64,000 bases of DNA, taken from CAZGHS01 sp964525495 (GTDB taxonomy: Bacteria > Patescibacteriota > Microgenomatia > JALYQM01). The notes under the pieces are model-generated. The model had not been told where the DNA came from. It saw only the letters and a list, made by a program, of their open reading frames with translations, and did no database searches. The translations under genes and the position numbers were made by a program. The stretch is taken from contig CAZGHS010000004.1 in assembly GCA_964525495.1 (NCBI GenBank), forward strand, positions 1 through 64,000. The letters are read 5' to 3'. Shown one piece after another: positions 8,952 to 17,014 of the stretch; positions within the stretch are counted from its first letter, which is position 1; every line of letters begins with the position of its first letter.

Positions 8952-9458
8952 TCACCTCCTTTTTGGCAAACTTTCACACGCATCACCATCTTTGTTCCCA
9001 TCAAGTCTATTTACGTCATTTCCCACTCCACCTACTTTCTCGAAAAATCTTTGCGCTTCAGGTTGGGTTGAAAAATCATCACAATTATATTCATCTGCTT
9101 TTTTACCTGAAGACTTATCTGCAGTTACGTTTCCTAATTTATCAAAAAGTATGTTTCCTGCTTTGTCGAGGTTAATATTTCCTTTTTCATCTCGTGCAAC
9201 TTCTGATTGTTGGAATGATTTGGTTTCCCAGAGTTTTTGTAAATCCCAATCATTTTGTGAGGCTTCTAATCCAAATGCTGCAAGTAATGCAATAAATGCA
9301 ACAACCAGGATAATACGAAGCTTTTCAAAAAAAATAAACAAAATTACGACAATTGCCATCAATGCAGCAATAAACCACAGCCGAAACTTTCTGTTGTATC
9401 GTAGTTTCGTAAAATTAGAAACACCCTTCCCTTCTTCGGTAGTCTTTTCTTTTTCCAT
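8952..9458 (-). CDS. Membrane protein with C-terminal excalibur-like domain
   Basis: The 168-residue protein has a basic N-terminus, two adjacent hydrophobic segments (residues about 27-43 and 48-65) and a polar linker. The C-terminal module is of excalibur type: NCDDFSTQPEAQRFFEK, then DVNRLDGNKDGDACE. The final DxDxDGxxCE motif is the family's calcium-binding signature. The domain probably faces the outside. Repeats of DKxGN in the linker are notable. It appears co-transcribed with mscL, suggesting an envelope or osmotic role (inference). Confidence 0.8.
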   Translation of the reverse strand: MEKEKTTEEGKGVSNFTKLRYNRKFRLWFIAALMAIVVILFIFFEKLRIILVVAFIALLAAFGLEASQNDWDLQKLWETKSFQQSEVARDEKGNINLDKAGNILFDKLGNVTADKSSGKKADEYNCDDFSTQPEAQRFFEKVGGVGNDVNRLDGNKDGDACESLPKRR

Positions 9459-9489
9459 ACTATTTTATACTAGACCTGTTGCCCAATAG

Positions 9490-9698
9490 GTAAGAGTTCA
9501 GACTCTTTGACAAAACTCTACAATAGTGTGGTAGAGTAAAGATTACGATGGATTACACAACTGCCCACGCGAGCGATCTACTCGCGCTGCCCAAAGAAGA
9601 GCTTGTCGCGATAATCTTCCAACTCTCCGATCATCTCAAAGTACTAACTATACACGTCAATGAACTTACTGCGAACCAAAAGAAAGATAGTGACGATA
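9490..9698 (+). pseudogene. IS66-family end and TnpC N-terminal relic
   Basis: GTAAGAGTTCAGACTCTTTGACA at 9490-9512 matches the ends of the MITE at 3221-3363. An ATG at 9548 opens a frame encoding LLALPKEELVAIIFQLSDHL and then ELTANQKK, the Leu-rich coiled N-terminus typical of IS66 TnpC. The frame is cut by the IS3 element at 9699, and the hybrid ORF stops at 9713 after 55 residues. The rest of the transposase is absent from the window. Confidence 0.7.
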
Positions 9699-9790
9699 TG
9701 ATCGGTCCCCAGTAAACTAGACATTGATTCCTTTCAATAAATACCCGAAACTTAGGACATATAGTATATGTTAAGAAAGGATAAAAATAT

Positions 9791-10057
9791 ATGGCATCAG
9801 GGTTTAAGAAGATAGCACCAGAGATAAAAGCCGAGATTGTCCAGAAAGTAAAAGATGGAGCTCGAGTAGTAGATGTTGCTGCTCAGTATGGTATATACCA
9901 CAAAACAATCTATGTCTGGATGAGTAATAAAGTCAATCAAACAAATGAGCAGCTTGAAATTAGTAAACTGAAACGGCAAAATGAAGAATTATTGCGGATG
10001 GTCGGAGAATTGACTGTGGAGATAAACAAACTTAAAAAAAATGCCGTCAAAGTGTGA
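9791..10057 (+). CDS. IS3-family transposase OrfA
   Basis: This 88-residue helix-turn-helix protein (VVDVAAQYGIYHKTIYVWM) is followed by a leucine-zipper-like coiled coil (ISKLKRQNEELLRMVGEL). It binds the terminal repeats in this family. It overlaps orfB by 17 bases at a run of eight A's (near 10035), a plausible -1 slippage site. GAAAGGA precedes the ATG by about 9 bases. Confidence 0.9.
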   Translation: MASGFKKIAPEIKAEIVQKVKDGARVVDVAAQYGIYHKTIYVWMSNKVNQTNEQLEISKLKRQNEELLRMVGELTVEINKLKKNAVKV

Positions 10058-10907
10058 AGGGATACGTATGTTGGAAGAAAAAAGTAGAACCATAACCAAA
10101 ACTCAACTAGCCAAAGAGTTAGGTGTAAGCCGACAGTCGTTGTATTACGTCAAGAAACGGGACATGTTGGATGTGGAAGTTAAATTACAGATTGAAGCAG
10201 TACTAACCCATCATGGAGAGTATGGTCATAAACGCATAGCTATGGCTTTGAAATTAAACAAGAAGAGAATTTCTCGAATTATGAAGAAGTATAACCTCCA
10301 CCCATTTAAAAGTCCTCCAGTACGCCCTGTAAAGGCAGGAGACGTCGGAAAAATACCAAGTGAGACTCCAAACTATTTATTGCATCTTTGTCCCATTGCA
10401 CCATACGTAGTGTGGTGTGCAGACTTTACATACATCAAGTATCAAGAAAAATTTATCTATCTGGCAACTATTATTGATCTGTACACTAGAGAGATTGTAG
10501 GTTGGAATATCTCCCGCTTCCACTCCAAAGATTTAGTAATTGGAGCACTGCAAGATGCAGTTAAGCGTACAACTAACACCCCACTCTACTTACACTCAGA
10601 TCAAGGTAGTGAATATGACTCACAAGAATACAAAGAAACTGCTCAACTACTACGTATCACTCTTTCCATGAGCGATAAAGCCTCTCCTTGGCAGAATGGT
10701 CATCAAGAATCTTTCTTTGGCAGATTTAAAACAGAGTTTGGTGATGTGAGAAACTATCCTACACTTGGAGAATTAATTGAAGCTATACATCATCATATTA
10801 TTTATTACAATACAGAAAGGATTCACCCTTCACTTAAAACTACACCCGAAATGTTTAAACAAAATTATGTTAATAGTTTACAGAAAATGAAAGGAATGAC
10901 TGTCTAA
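10041..10907 (+). CDS. IS3-family transposase OrfB (DDE integrase core)
   Basis: The 288-residue protein has an HTH_21 segment (HHGEYGHKRIAMALKLN) and an rve core. The DDE residues are visible in VWCADFTYI, LHSDQGSEY and NGHQESFFG. It is related to OrfB of the element at 2214-3518. It is intact and probably produced by frameshifting from orfA. Confidence 0.92.
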   Translation: MPSKCEGIRMLEEKSRTITKTQLAKELGVSRQSLYYVKKRDMLDVEVKLQIEAVLTHHGEYGHKRIAMALKLNKKRISRIMKKYNLHPFKSPPVRPVKAGDVGKIPSETPNYLLHLCPIAPYVVWCADFTYIKYQEKFIYLATIIDLYTREIVGWNISRFHSKDLVIGALQDAVKRTTNTPLYLHSDQGSEYDSQEYKETAQLLRITLSMSDKASPWQNGHQESFFGRFKTEFGDVRNYPTLGELIEAIHHHIIYYNTERIHPSLKTTPEMFKQNYVNSLQKMKGMTV

Positions 10908-10925
10908 AGAATTGGGTACTTGACA

Positions 10926-11542
10926 TCCCTTACTATCGTTGTGCAGGGAAATGTACGAAGTCCATACGAAAAGAAACACTTGAGAATACCCTAGTAGAGT
11001 TACTTAAAAAGATTACTCCTACCGAAGAGAGTCTTAATATATTTATTGCTCAGATTATTAAAGTATATACCGAGAGAACATTGAGACTGCGAAAAATGCG
11101 AGATGAAGCAGATGCAGAAATAGGCAAGCTTCAGGAGTTACGAAGACAGTTAGTCGAGAAGAATTTATCTGGTGTGTACTCAGACGAAATATTCAAAGAA
11201 CAAAACGCCATAATCGAAGAAAAGATGCTCAAGGCACAGATCGCAAAAGACGAATCATTATTCGAAAGATATAACATACAGGAGGTAACAACTTTTATGA
11301 AAACAATGCTTGCTGATCTTGGTGAGACATTCAAAAGATCAAATGCAGTACAGTCAAAAGCGCTACTCGGTTCAATCTTCCCTTCTGGATTATCATGGCA
11401 ATATTCTGGCACATTGAACACCGAGATAAGCCCGTTATATAAAGCAATTAGTGAGTCGAAGGGGGAAGATTTTGCATTGGGAGCGGAGGATGGGACTCGA
11501 ACCCACGACGTACACCTTGGAAGGGTGTCATTCTACCACTGA
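10926..11542 (+). pseudogene. Large serine recombinase, 3' end only
   Basis: Right after the IS the frame reads PYYRCAGKCTKSIRKETLEN, the zinc-ribbon of large serine recombinases. It is followed by a charged coiled coil (about 11040-11280) typical of their C-terminal region. The catalytic N-terminus is missing, cut off at the IS3 right end. The frame runs into the tRNA-Gly gene and stops within it at 11540-11542. This suggests an old integrated element whose recombinase sat against the tRNA 3' end. Confidence 0.72.
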
Positions 11543-11553
11543 ATTACCTCCGC
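11482..11553 (-). tRNA. tRNA-Gly (anticodon UCC)
   Basis: The acceptor GCGGAGG pairs with CCTCCGC; the T-arm GGGTTCGAGTCCC and the anticodon loop CTTCCAA give UCC. The discriminator is U, usual for bacterial tRNA-Gly. CCA is not encoded. Confidence 0.96.
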
Positions 11554-11770
11554 CAACTTGTCTAGGCTTTAAACGACGGATATTAAGCAACTGACTAAGC
11601 GTTCGAGTCTGCAATACAGAGACTTCTAATGCCCGTCTTCGAGAATTGGCTACTTGCTTGAGCATTCGTGTCTTAGTCTCTGGATCGTTACAACTATCGG
11701 CCAACCGCTGAAAATTTTCTGCGCTTTGTTTCCAATGCTCTCGATCTGCCTCGTAGTTACTATTAGCCAT
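11528..11770 (-). CDS. Small hypothetical protein overlapping tRNA-Gly
   Basis: An 80-residue charged, helical ORF (ADREHWKQSAENFQRLAD, then KTRMLKQVANSRRRALEV) ends 26 bases inside the 5' part of tRNA-Gly. I recognise no family. Only a weak SD-like GAGTAGG precedes the ATG. The tRNA overlap makes the annotated C-terminus doubtful; it may be real but is low confidence. Confidence 0.4.
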   Translation of the reverse strand: MANSNYEADREHWKQSAENFQRLADSCNDPETKTRMLKQVANSRRRALEVSVLQTRTLSQLLNIRRLKPRQVGGGNSVVE

Positions 11771-11805
11771 AAAACCTACTCAGCCTATTATATAGGAAAA
11801 CCTGC

Positions 11806-13032
11806 TTATTTCAACTCGAGATCATGGCTTGAAAGCTTGTCCTGTTTAACGATCTCTCCTGGAGCTGTATATGAGTGATAGTGCATTTTCCGCCCCGGAT
11901 AGATCGAAGTGTTAATTCCTGTCCGTACTTGGTCGCCGATTATAGCACCAAGGTGAGGCATATGTGTCTCAATCAACTGCTCTTTAATATTCACTCGAAT
12001 CGGATCCCGATCATGGCGTCGATCAGCAGTGATCGTCCCACCGCCCAATATAATATTATTCCCCAGCACGCTATAACCCACAAAAGATAAATGCTCAATA
12101 TGAACCTTATCACCAATCGAACTATGCTCAATCTCCACCGAGCTACCGATCTTACACTTATTTCCGATCACTACGTTCCCACGGATATAACTATGAGGAC
12201 CGATCACGCAATTCTCACCAATGATCACATTGCCCTCGATATATGTACCTGACTTGATCACGCTACCTTTACCAATGACTACATTACCTTTAACGGTGAC
12301 ATAATCCTCGAGTTCGCCTTGAATATCTTTAGAAATTTTTGGAAGCAACACATCGTTTGCAAGCAAAATATGCCATGGATAGCCGACTGTCAGCCAATAT
12401 CCTTCAGTTGGCACTACTTTCATCGCATTCTCAGCACAATACCTTGTTACAATGTCTGTCAGCTCATACTCTCCGCGCACAGAAAGGGGAACATTATCAA
12501 AATAATTAAAAATACTTTTATTAAACGCATACACACCGATATTCACCAAGTTACCAACAAATTCGCTCGGCTTCTCAATAATTCCCTGCAACATACCATC
12601 TTCTTTTACTTTCAACACACCAAATTGTGACCAATTCTCGCTTACTTTTCCTACAATTCCACACTCTTCCTCTGACATTGCTTTAATAATCTCAGGATCA
12701 TAAATATCATCACCATAGATCATGAAGAAACGATCGTGAGAAATTGCTTCCTGTGCAGCATGCAGCGCGTCACCAGTTCCAGATTGATGCTCTTGCACCA
12801 CATATTTAATAGGAATCCCTTGAAAAGTCTCACCGATTTCACCTAAGATATCTCCGGCCATATATCCGATCACCAGGACAAATTCAGATACATACGGAGC
12901 CAATGTCTCCATGTTATGAAGTAAAATAGATTTTCCCGCCACACGAATAAGTGGTTTAGGGGTAGTGATAGTAAGCGGCTCCAAGCGGGTACCTTTACCT
13001 GCAGCTAAAATAACAGCGCTTCGATTTTTCAT
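11806..13032 (-). CDS. GlmU-like nucleotidyltransferase with left-handed beta-helix
   Basis: The 408-residue protein has an N-terminal NTP_transferase domain with the LAAGKGTRLEPLT signature (residues 9-21) and a YGDDIYD metal site. A hexapeptide-repeat domain follows (NVVIGKGSVIKSG to IGSSVEIEHSSIG). This layout is that of GlmU or of sugar-1-phosphate nucleotidyltransferases with an acyltransferase-like tail. It probably makes a UDP- or dTDP-sugar for the envelope; whether it acetylates is uncertain because the tail is short. AAGGAGG before the ATG supports the start. Confidence 0.85.
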   Translation of the reverse strand: MKNRSAVILAAGKGTRLEPLTITTPKPLIRVAGKSILLHNMETLAPYVSEFVLVIGYMAGDILGEIGETFQGIPIKYVVQEHQSGTGDALHAAQEAISHDRFFMIYGDDIYDPEIIKAMSEEECGIVGKVSENWSQFGVLKVKEDGMLQGIIEKPSEFVGNLVNIGVYAFNKSIFNYFDNVPLSVRGEYELTDIVTRYCAENAMKVVPTEGYWLTVGYPWHILLANDVLLPKISKDIQGELEDYVTVKGNVVIGKGSVIKSGTYIEGNVIIGENCVIGPHSYIRGNVVIGNKCKIGSSVEIEHSSIGDKVHIEHLSFVGYSVLGNNIILGGGTITADRRHDRDPIRVNIKEQLIETHMPHLGAIIGDQVRTGINTSIYPGRKMHYHSYTAPGEIVKQDKLSSHDLELK

Positions 13033-13078
13033 ATACCCTCCTTGGAATAATAAGGACTATAATATAATAAAAATTAAT

Positions 13079-13564
13079 ATGGACAAGAAGCAAGAAATAC
13101 CAAAACTCTATTTGCGTAATTTTATCTTCGGAGTAGAAGACAGCCTTGTCTCCACTGTCGGACTGCTTTCGGGCGTCGCAGCAGCCGGACTTCCTCGTAC
13201 AACCGTATTCATTACGGGCATCGTCCTCATATTTGTCGAAGCCGTATCAATGGGAGTTGGGAGCTTTCTCTCCGAAGACTCGACCGAGGACGAGTCAGAG
13301 CGCGCTAATGTTATCCGCGCAGCACTTATCATGTTCATTTCGTATTTCATCGCTGGATTTATTCCACTCATGCCGTACGTTCTATTTGAACTAACTATTG
13401 CACTTCCGCTATCCATTGTTCTGTCACTTATCTCCTTATTTGCTCTCGGACTCACCAATGCTCGACTTTCTCGCAAAAAACTCATGCAGAGCGGACTCAA
13501 AATGCTTATCTTAGGAGGACTTGCTATCGCGGTAGGTATCACTGTCGGAAATTTCGTGGAATAA
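13079..13564 (+). CDS. VIT1/CCC1-family metal transporter
   Basis: The 161-residue membrane protein carries the family start FGVEDSLVSTVGLLSGVA and about five hydrophobic segments, with an acidic cytoplasmic stretch (SEDSTEDESE) between TM2 and TM3. The family moves Fe2+/Mn2+ out of the cytoplasm. The start is the ATG at 13079, after TATAAT at 13058-13063, leaving a very short leader without an SD. It is followed 2 bases later by the MGMT-like gene, so they probably share a transcript. Confidence 0.88.
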   Translation: MDKKQEIPKLYLRNFIFGVEDSLVSTVGLLSGVAAAGLPRTTVFITGIVLIFVEAVSMGVGSFLSEDSTEDESERANVIRAALIMFISYFIAGFIPLMPYVLFELTIALPLSIVLSLISLFALGLTNARLSRKKLMQSGLKMLILGGLAIAVGITVGNFVE

Positions 13565-13566
13565 AT

Positions 13567-13869
13567 ATGAATCAATCTGAATTTAAGAAAAAAGTGCTTG
13601 ATATAGTCTCCAAGATTCCTAAAGGATCAGTTATGACTTATAAAGAAGTCGCAGTCGCTGCCGGCAATCCACTCGCTTCGCGTGCAGTAGGAACATTTAT
13701 GCGCCAAAACTATAACCCCGATGTGCCTTGCCACAGAGTAATACGTTCAGACGGTCAAATTGGCAATTACAATCGCGGCGGACGCGACGCAAAAATCACA
13801 AAATTAATTGAAGAGGGATACTCGCCACCAAGTCTTATTGCTCAACAATTGAGTATCGATCTTGGCTAA
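13567..13869 (+). CDS. MGMT-family alkyltransferase (DNA-binding domain only)
   Basis: This 100-residue protein matches the C-terminal domain of O6-alkylguanine-DNA alkyltransferase. The active-site PCHRV has Cys at residue 55, and VMTYKEVAVAAGNPLASRAVG forms the DNA-binding helix. It lacks the N-terminal domain of Ogt/Ada, as in short MGMT-like proteins. Since the Cys is kept, it may transfer alkyl groups rather than just bind lesions as ATL proteins do. It overlaps the converging MutY-like gene by 35 bases. Confidence 0.88.
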   Translation: MNQSEFKKKVLDIVSKIPKGSVMTYKEVAVAAGNPLASRAVGTFMRQNYNPDVPCHRVIRSDGQIGNYNRGGRDAKITKLIEEGYSPPSLIAQQLSIDLG

Positions 13870-14662
13870 CAACAACTAGCTTATCTTTGACCATTCCTTC
13901 AATCACTCGTTGTACTTTCTCTCGACTTGCATCCAACAATGCGAGTCCGTCCATCTCAGAGTTCGGTTCTTTCAATAAATACCGCATCACTTTTCCGCGC
14001 AACTGCCGATCAGATCCCTGGAATGTAGATTGCTTCACATAATGCTTACTCTTACGCGATGCATTGCCGTGCTCTTTCTTCAACATCACACTATAATCCA
14101 TCAGAGCGTAATACCAGTCTCGAGGGTGCTCCTGATCCACTGTAGTCGCCACCAATGGCTCTATCTCGCTATCGGACACATCTTCACGATCAGCGAAAAA
14201 ATGATGAATAAACACCGTACGAATATTTGTTTCAATAAAAACTGTCGGCATATTATATGAATACGTCACTACAGCACACGCAGTCGCGTACCCAACTCCA
14301 GGTAGCGCATCAACAAGTGCGACATCGCGAGGAAGGTCTCCGTCATATTTTTCAACTAACTCTTCTGCAGCACGTTTCAAAAATAATCCACGTCGGTTAT
14401 ATCCCAGTCCTTGCCACTGACCCAACACTTCAGTCGGAGTCGCTCGAGCAAGATCAAATATCGTAGGAAAAGCTTCAGTAAAAGTCAAAAATTTCGGAAT
14501 AACCCGTTCGACCTGAGTCTGCTGCAGCATTATTTCAGAAACTAAAATTTTGTACGGATCATCGATATGCCGCCACGGCATCTCACGACGATGAGCGAGA
14601 TAATAATCACGAACAGTTTTTTGAAAGTCACTTAGCGTAGATTCCAAAACCATACGACACAC
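13835..14662 (-). CDS. MutY-like HhH-GPD glycosylase without the Fe-S cluster
   Basis: The 275-residue protein has the MutY start (REMPWR, then LVSEIMLQQTQV with Glu43 as the adenine-glycosylase acid), the YNRRGLFLKRAAE segment and the LPGVGYATA hairpin-helix-hairpin. The usual catalytic Asp position reads FIETN, i.e. Glu. The four cysteines of the [4Fe-4S] loop are absent (KEHGNASRKSKHYVKQ instead). The C-terminal MutT-like recognition domain is missing too, replaced by a short winged-helix-like tail. It is probably a base-excision glycosylase acting on A/8-oxoG mispairs, but specificity is inferred. Confidence 0.8.
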   Translation of the reverse strand: MCRMVLESTLSDFQKTVRDYYLAHRREMPWRHIDDPYKILVSEIMLQQTQVERVIPKFLTFTEAFPTIFDLARATPTEVLGQWQGLGYNRRGLFLKRAAEELVEKYDGDLPRDVALVDALPGVGYATACAVVTYSYNMPTVFIETNIRTVFIHHFFADREDVSDSEIEPLVATTVDQEHPRDWYYALMDYSVMLKKEHGNASRKSKHYVKQSTFQGSDRQLRGKVMRYLLKEPNSEMDGLALLDASREKVQRVIEGMVKDKLVVVSQDRYSIVEQ

Positions 14663-14696
14663 GATACAATACCATGTAGATATCTACAAGAAATAT

Positions 14697-15515
14697 ATGA
14701 CGAATAGAACTGGTCCTACGCAACTCCCAACCAATCAAGAAATATCTGATATTCTTCAAATCGAAGGCAAACGCAAACCTCGAAAAAAAGAACACTTCGT
14801 AGATTTCACCTCAGTAAATAACTGGCTCAAAGCATGCGACATTGTTACAGACTTTTTTGACAAAGAATATCTTTCCATCGATCTCATGTCCGATGCAGAA
14901 GTTTCGCGCATCAAAAACGAAACAATCGAAGCAACACTTAGAAAACAATTAGAACCAAATTTTCAAAATATAGTTCAACAAGTAACTAAATATTTAGGCG
15001 AAGAAGATTCGCTAGAAAAAGCAGATATTATTTTTGTATACGGCAGTCCTTTTCTTTACCGCATAGAAAAAGCTGTAGAATTGTACAATCAAGGACTCGC
15101 TCCTAAAATACTCTGCACTGGCAAAGGACCTCATTATAAAAACGATAAATTGCCCGCTGAAGCAGAGTTGTCCGCAAAGCGAGCATTAGAGCTAGGAGTA
15201 CCTCAAGAAGCAATTATTATAGAACCAGAATCCATAACAATCGCAGATAATGTAAAACGTGGTTTAAATAAACTTGAAGAACTAAATATTCCTCACAAAA
15301 AAATAATTCAAATAATGGCATGGTATGCACAACGACGTGCCTGGGCATCTATGCAAAAACTTTCAGATCCCGACACGCATATCATCCGAATAAATTCTGC
15401 AGTCTTCACACCAGAGGTTCAAGAAAACACATGGTTTACCAACCAAAAAGGAATTGAACTCGTATTTAACGAATTTATTAAACTAAAAATCTCAAGAATT
15501 CTGGAAACAGCCTAA
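14697..15515 (+). CDS. YdcF/DUF218-family protein
   Basis: The 272-residue protein contains a DUF218 core: DIIFVYGSPF, LAPKILCTGKGPHY, the acidic EAELSAKRALELGVP helix and PESITIADNVKRG. The family (YdcF, SanA) is Rossmann-like and linked to cell-envelope functions, with no settled reaction. There is no signal peptide, unlike SanA; a charged N-terminal extension of about 95 residues precedes the core. It stands alone upstream of two opposite-strand tRNAs. Confidence 0.8.
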   Translation: MTNRTGPTQLPTNQEISDILQIEGKRKPRKKEHFVDFTSVNNWLKACDIVTDFFDKEYLSIDLMSDAEVSRIKNETIEATLRKQLEPNFQNIVQQVTKYLGEEDSLEKADIIFVYGSPFLYRIEKAVELYNQGLAPKILCTGKGPHYKNDKLPAEAELSAKRALELGVPQEAIIIEPESITIADNVKRGLNKLEELNIPHKKIIQIMAWYAQRRAWASMQKLSDPDTHIIRINSAVFTPEVQENTWFTNQKGIELVFNEFIKLKISRILETA

Positions 15516-15529
15516 CGAAGAAAACAGTG

Positions 15530-15602
15530 TCGGGGCGACAGGATTCGAACTTGCGACCTCATGGTCCCAAACCACGCGCTCTACCAACTGAGCTACGCCC
15601 CG
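15530..15602 (-). tRNA. tRNA-Pro (anticodon UGG)
   Basis: The acceptor CGGGGCG/CGCCCCG, D-arm GCTCAGTTGGTAGAGC, T-arm GTTCGAATC and anticodon loop TTTGGGA give UGG. CCA is not encoded. Confidence 0.96.
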
Positions 15603-15633
15603 ATAATTGTTCATCTGTGAGTATATCACAGTG

Positions 15634-15716
15634 TGCCGGGGGAGGGAGTCGAACCCTCACACCCTTGCGGATAAAAGATTTTAAGTCTGTCGCGTCTGCC
15701 ATTCCGCCACCCCGGC
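15634..15716 (-). tRNA. tRNA-Leu (anticodon UAA)
   Basis: It has the long variable arm of a class II tRNA, acceptor GCCGGGG/CCCCGGC, and anticodon loop ACTTAAAAT giving UAA. It lies 31 bases from tRNA-Pro on the same strand, so the two are probably co-transcribed. Confidence 0.96.
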
Positions 15717-15769
15717 CCGCATACTAATTTCCAATTCTACGATATATAAGGTGAAATTACAATAAATGG

Positions 15770-16492
15770 TTACAAAGTCCAGGAATTCACGACCTCAACT
15801 GGAGTACCAGGATTATTGTCAGATGACCTGAAAATCTTCACTCCACTCGGCATTTCTGGGGTTGCCCAGTGATACAGTGTTTCTGAGTCAGTTGTGGTCA
15901 TATTGATGCAACCGTGGGACATCGGGGTTCCGAAGTTATTGTGCCAATAGGTGCTATGAAACCCAATTCCCTTGTTAAAATACTGAATCCACTGGACATT
16001 AGGGAGATAGTAGTAAGTTCCTAATTCCTTGCTACCGCCCTTCATGACCTGTGATCTAACCTTATACCAGATGCGGTACGACCCCGTCGGAGTAGCACCC
16101 CATTTTCCAGTCGAGACCAAAAAGTTAAATACCATTCGATCTCCCTCATACGCATAGACCCGCTGATGTGACAAATCAACAATTAATTTCTTTGGATCAG
16201 ACGTAGAGCCCAACACTGCGGCTGCGTATCCAGAGCCATCAGCAAGAGGTTTGGTAGTCCGCAAAGGCATCTCATGCTGCTCATTATTAAACACATACTG
16301 ATTCGCGTCATCATCATAATCGCCACTCGCGGACAATATATTTTCTTCAACAAATTCTGGAGACAATATTTGATTTATCTGATAGGCAGCTATAGCCGTA
16401 GCGTTCGTAACGTGTTTACTATTAAACAACGAAAAAAGACCAAGCCCTACTACGAGCAAAAATGAACCAATAAGAAAATATTCTTTTTTCAT
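15770..16492 (-). CDS. Membrane-anchored L,D-transpeptidase (YkuD)
   Basis: The 240-residue protein has an N-terminal membrane anchor (FLIGSFLLVVGLGLFSLF) and a YkuD domain beginning LIVDLSHQRVYAYEG. The catalytic motif is seen as GFHSTYWH followed by SHGCINM, with the nucleophilic Cys. It makes 3-3 crosslinks in peptidoglycan or attaches proteins to it, outside the membrane. Its start overlaps the stop of the upstream Thr-rich gene by 4 bases (ATGA), so translation is probably coupled. Confidence 0.93.
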   Translation of the reverse strand: MKKEYFLIGSFLLVVGLGLFSLFNSKHVTNATAIAAYQINQILSPEFVEENILSASGDYDDDANQYVFNNEQHEMPLRTTKPLADGSGYAAAVLGSTSDPKKLIVDLSHQRVYAYEGDRMVFNFLVSTGKWGATPTGSYRIWYKVRSQVMKGGSKELGTYYYLPNVQWIQYFNKGIGFHSTYWHNNFGTPMSHGCINMTTTDSETLYHWATPEMPSGVKIFRSSDNNPGTPVEVVNSWTL

Positions 16493-16974
16493 TTAATCTT
16501 TGGATTCTTACGTAAAAGGAAAATACCTCCACCCAATGAAGAAACAGCAATCAGGAACATAACTATTCCGCTGAACATACCAGGACCTTTTACATTCGAT
16601 GCCGTCGTAGTAACAGATTTTACTGTTGCCGATACCTCTGGTTGAGGTGGTGTCGTCGGCATTGATGTAGGCACCGGTGTAACAGACGAAGACGGTGAAG
16701 CAGAAGGCTTCTTTGTAGCAACAACCGGTTTTGCCGTTGGTTTCGCTGTTACCACAGCAGTTGCATTCGCAGTAGGCGATGCTGTCGTCTGTGATGTAGC
16801 GGTGGGAGTTGGCGTGGCTGTTCCAGTAGGCGTTGGAGTAGCTGTTACTGCTGGTGTTGCAGTTGCTACCGGGGTAGCACTAGGATTTACAATATCATCT
16901 ATCGAGTACACAGGGAAGGTAAAAACATTAAACAAAAGAATAGTCAAAGCTATTCGGGCAGATAGTGAAAACAT
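16489..16974 (-). CDS. Thr/Pro-rich surface protein with C-terminal anchor
   Basis: A signal peptide (residues 1-24 from the ATG at 16974) is followed by about 100 residues of ATPTPT-like low complexity, a probable glycosylated or wall-spanning stalk. A C-terminal TM helix follows (MFSGIVMFLIAVSSLGGGIFLL) with a basic tail RKNPKIK, resembling LPXTG-type anchors but without a sorting motif. The start at 16974 is favoured over 16995 because TACCAT sits exactly 6 bases upstream. It is coupled to the L,D-transpeptidase. Confidence 0.75.
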   Translation of the reverse strand: MFSLSARIALTILLFNVFTFPVYSIDDIVNPSATPVATATPAVTATPTPTGTATPTPTATSQTTASPTANATAVVTAKPTAKPVVATKKPSASPSSSVTPVPTSMPTTPPQPEVSATVKSVTTTASNVKGPGMFSGIVMFLIAVSSLGGGIFLLRKNPKIK

Positions 16975-17014
16975 GTGACTATGGTAGCGTAGCAATACGC
17001 AGGTGTCAACAAAT

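Larger units (their letters stand above)
9699..10925 (+). mobile_element. IS3-family insertion sequence, second copy type
   Basis: The left end TGATCGGTCCCCAGT (9699) and the right end, read inward as TGTCAAGTACCCAAT from 10925, share outer bases and an inner TAGACA-N-T-N-ATTCC block, giving imperfect terminal repeats. The element is 1227 bp with intact orfA and orfB. No short target duplication is visible. The left flank is an IS66 relic and the right flank a recombinase relic, so a deletion probably occurred next to this element. Confidence 0.88.

Noticed and set aside
9698..10926. Target duplication for the second IS3 element
   Set aside because: The bases just outside the two ends do not match over 3-5 positions, so no duplication can be claimed.
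11528..11560. Recombinase C-terminal tail overlapping tRNA-Gly as real protein
   Set aside because: The tail EDGTRTHDVHLGR is translated tRNA sequence, often seen in automatic calls; I keep it only as the reading frame end of a pseudogene.
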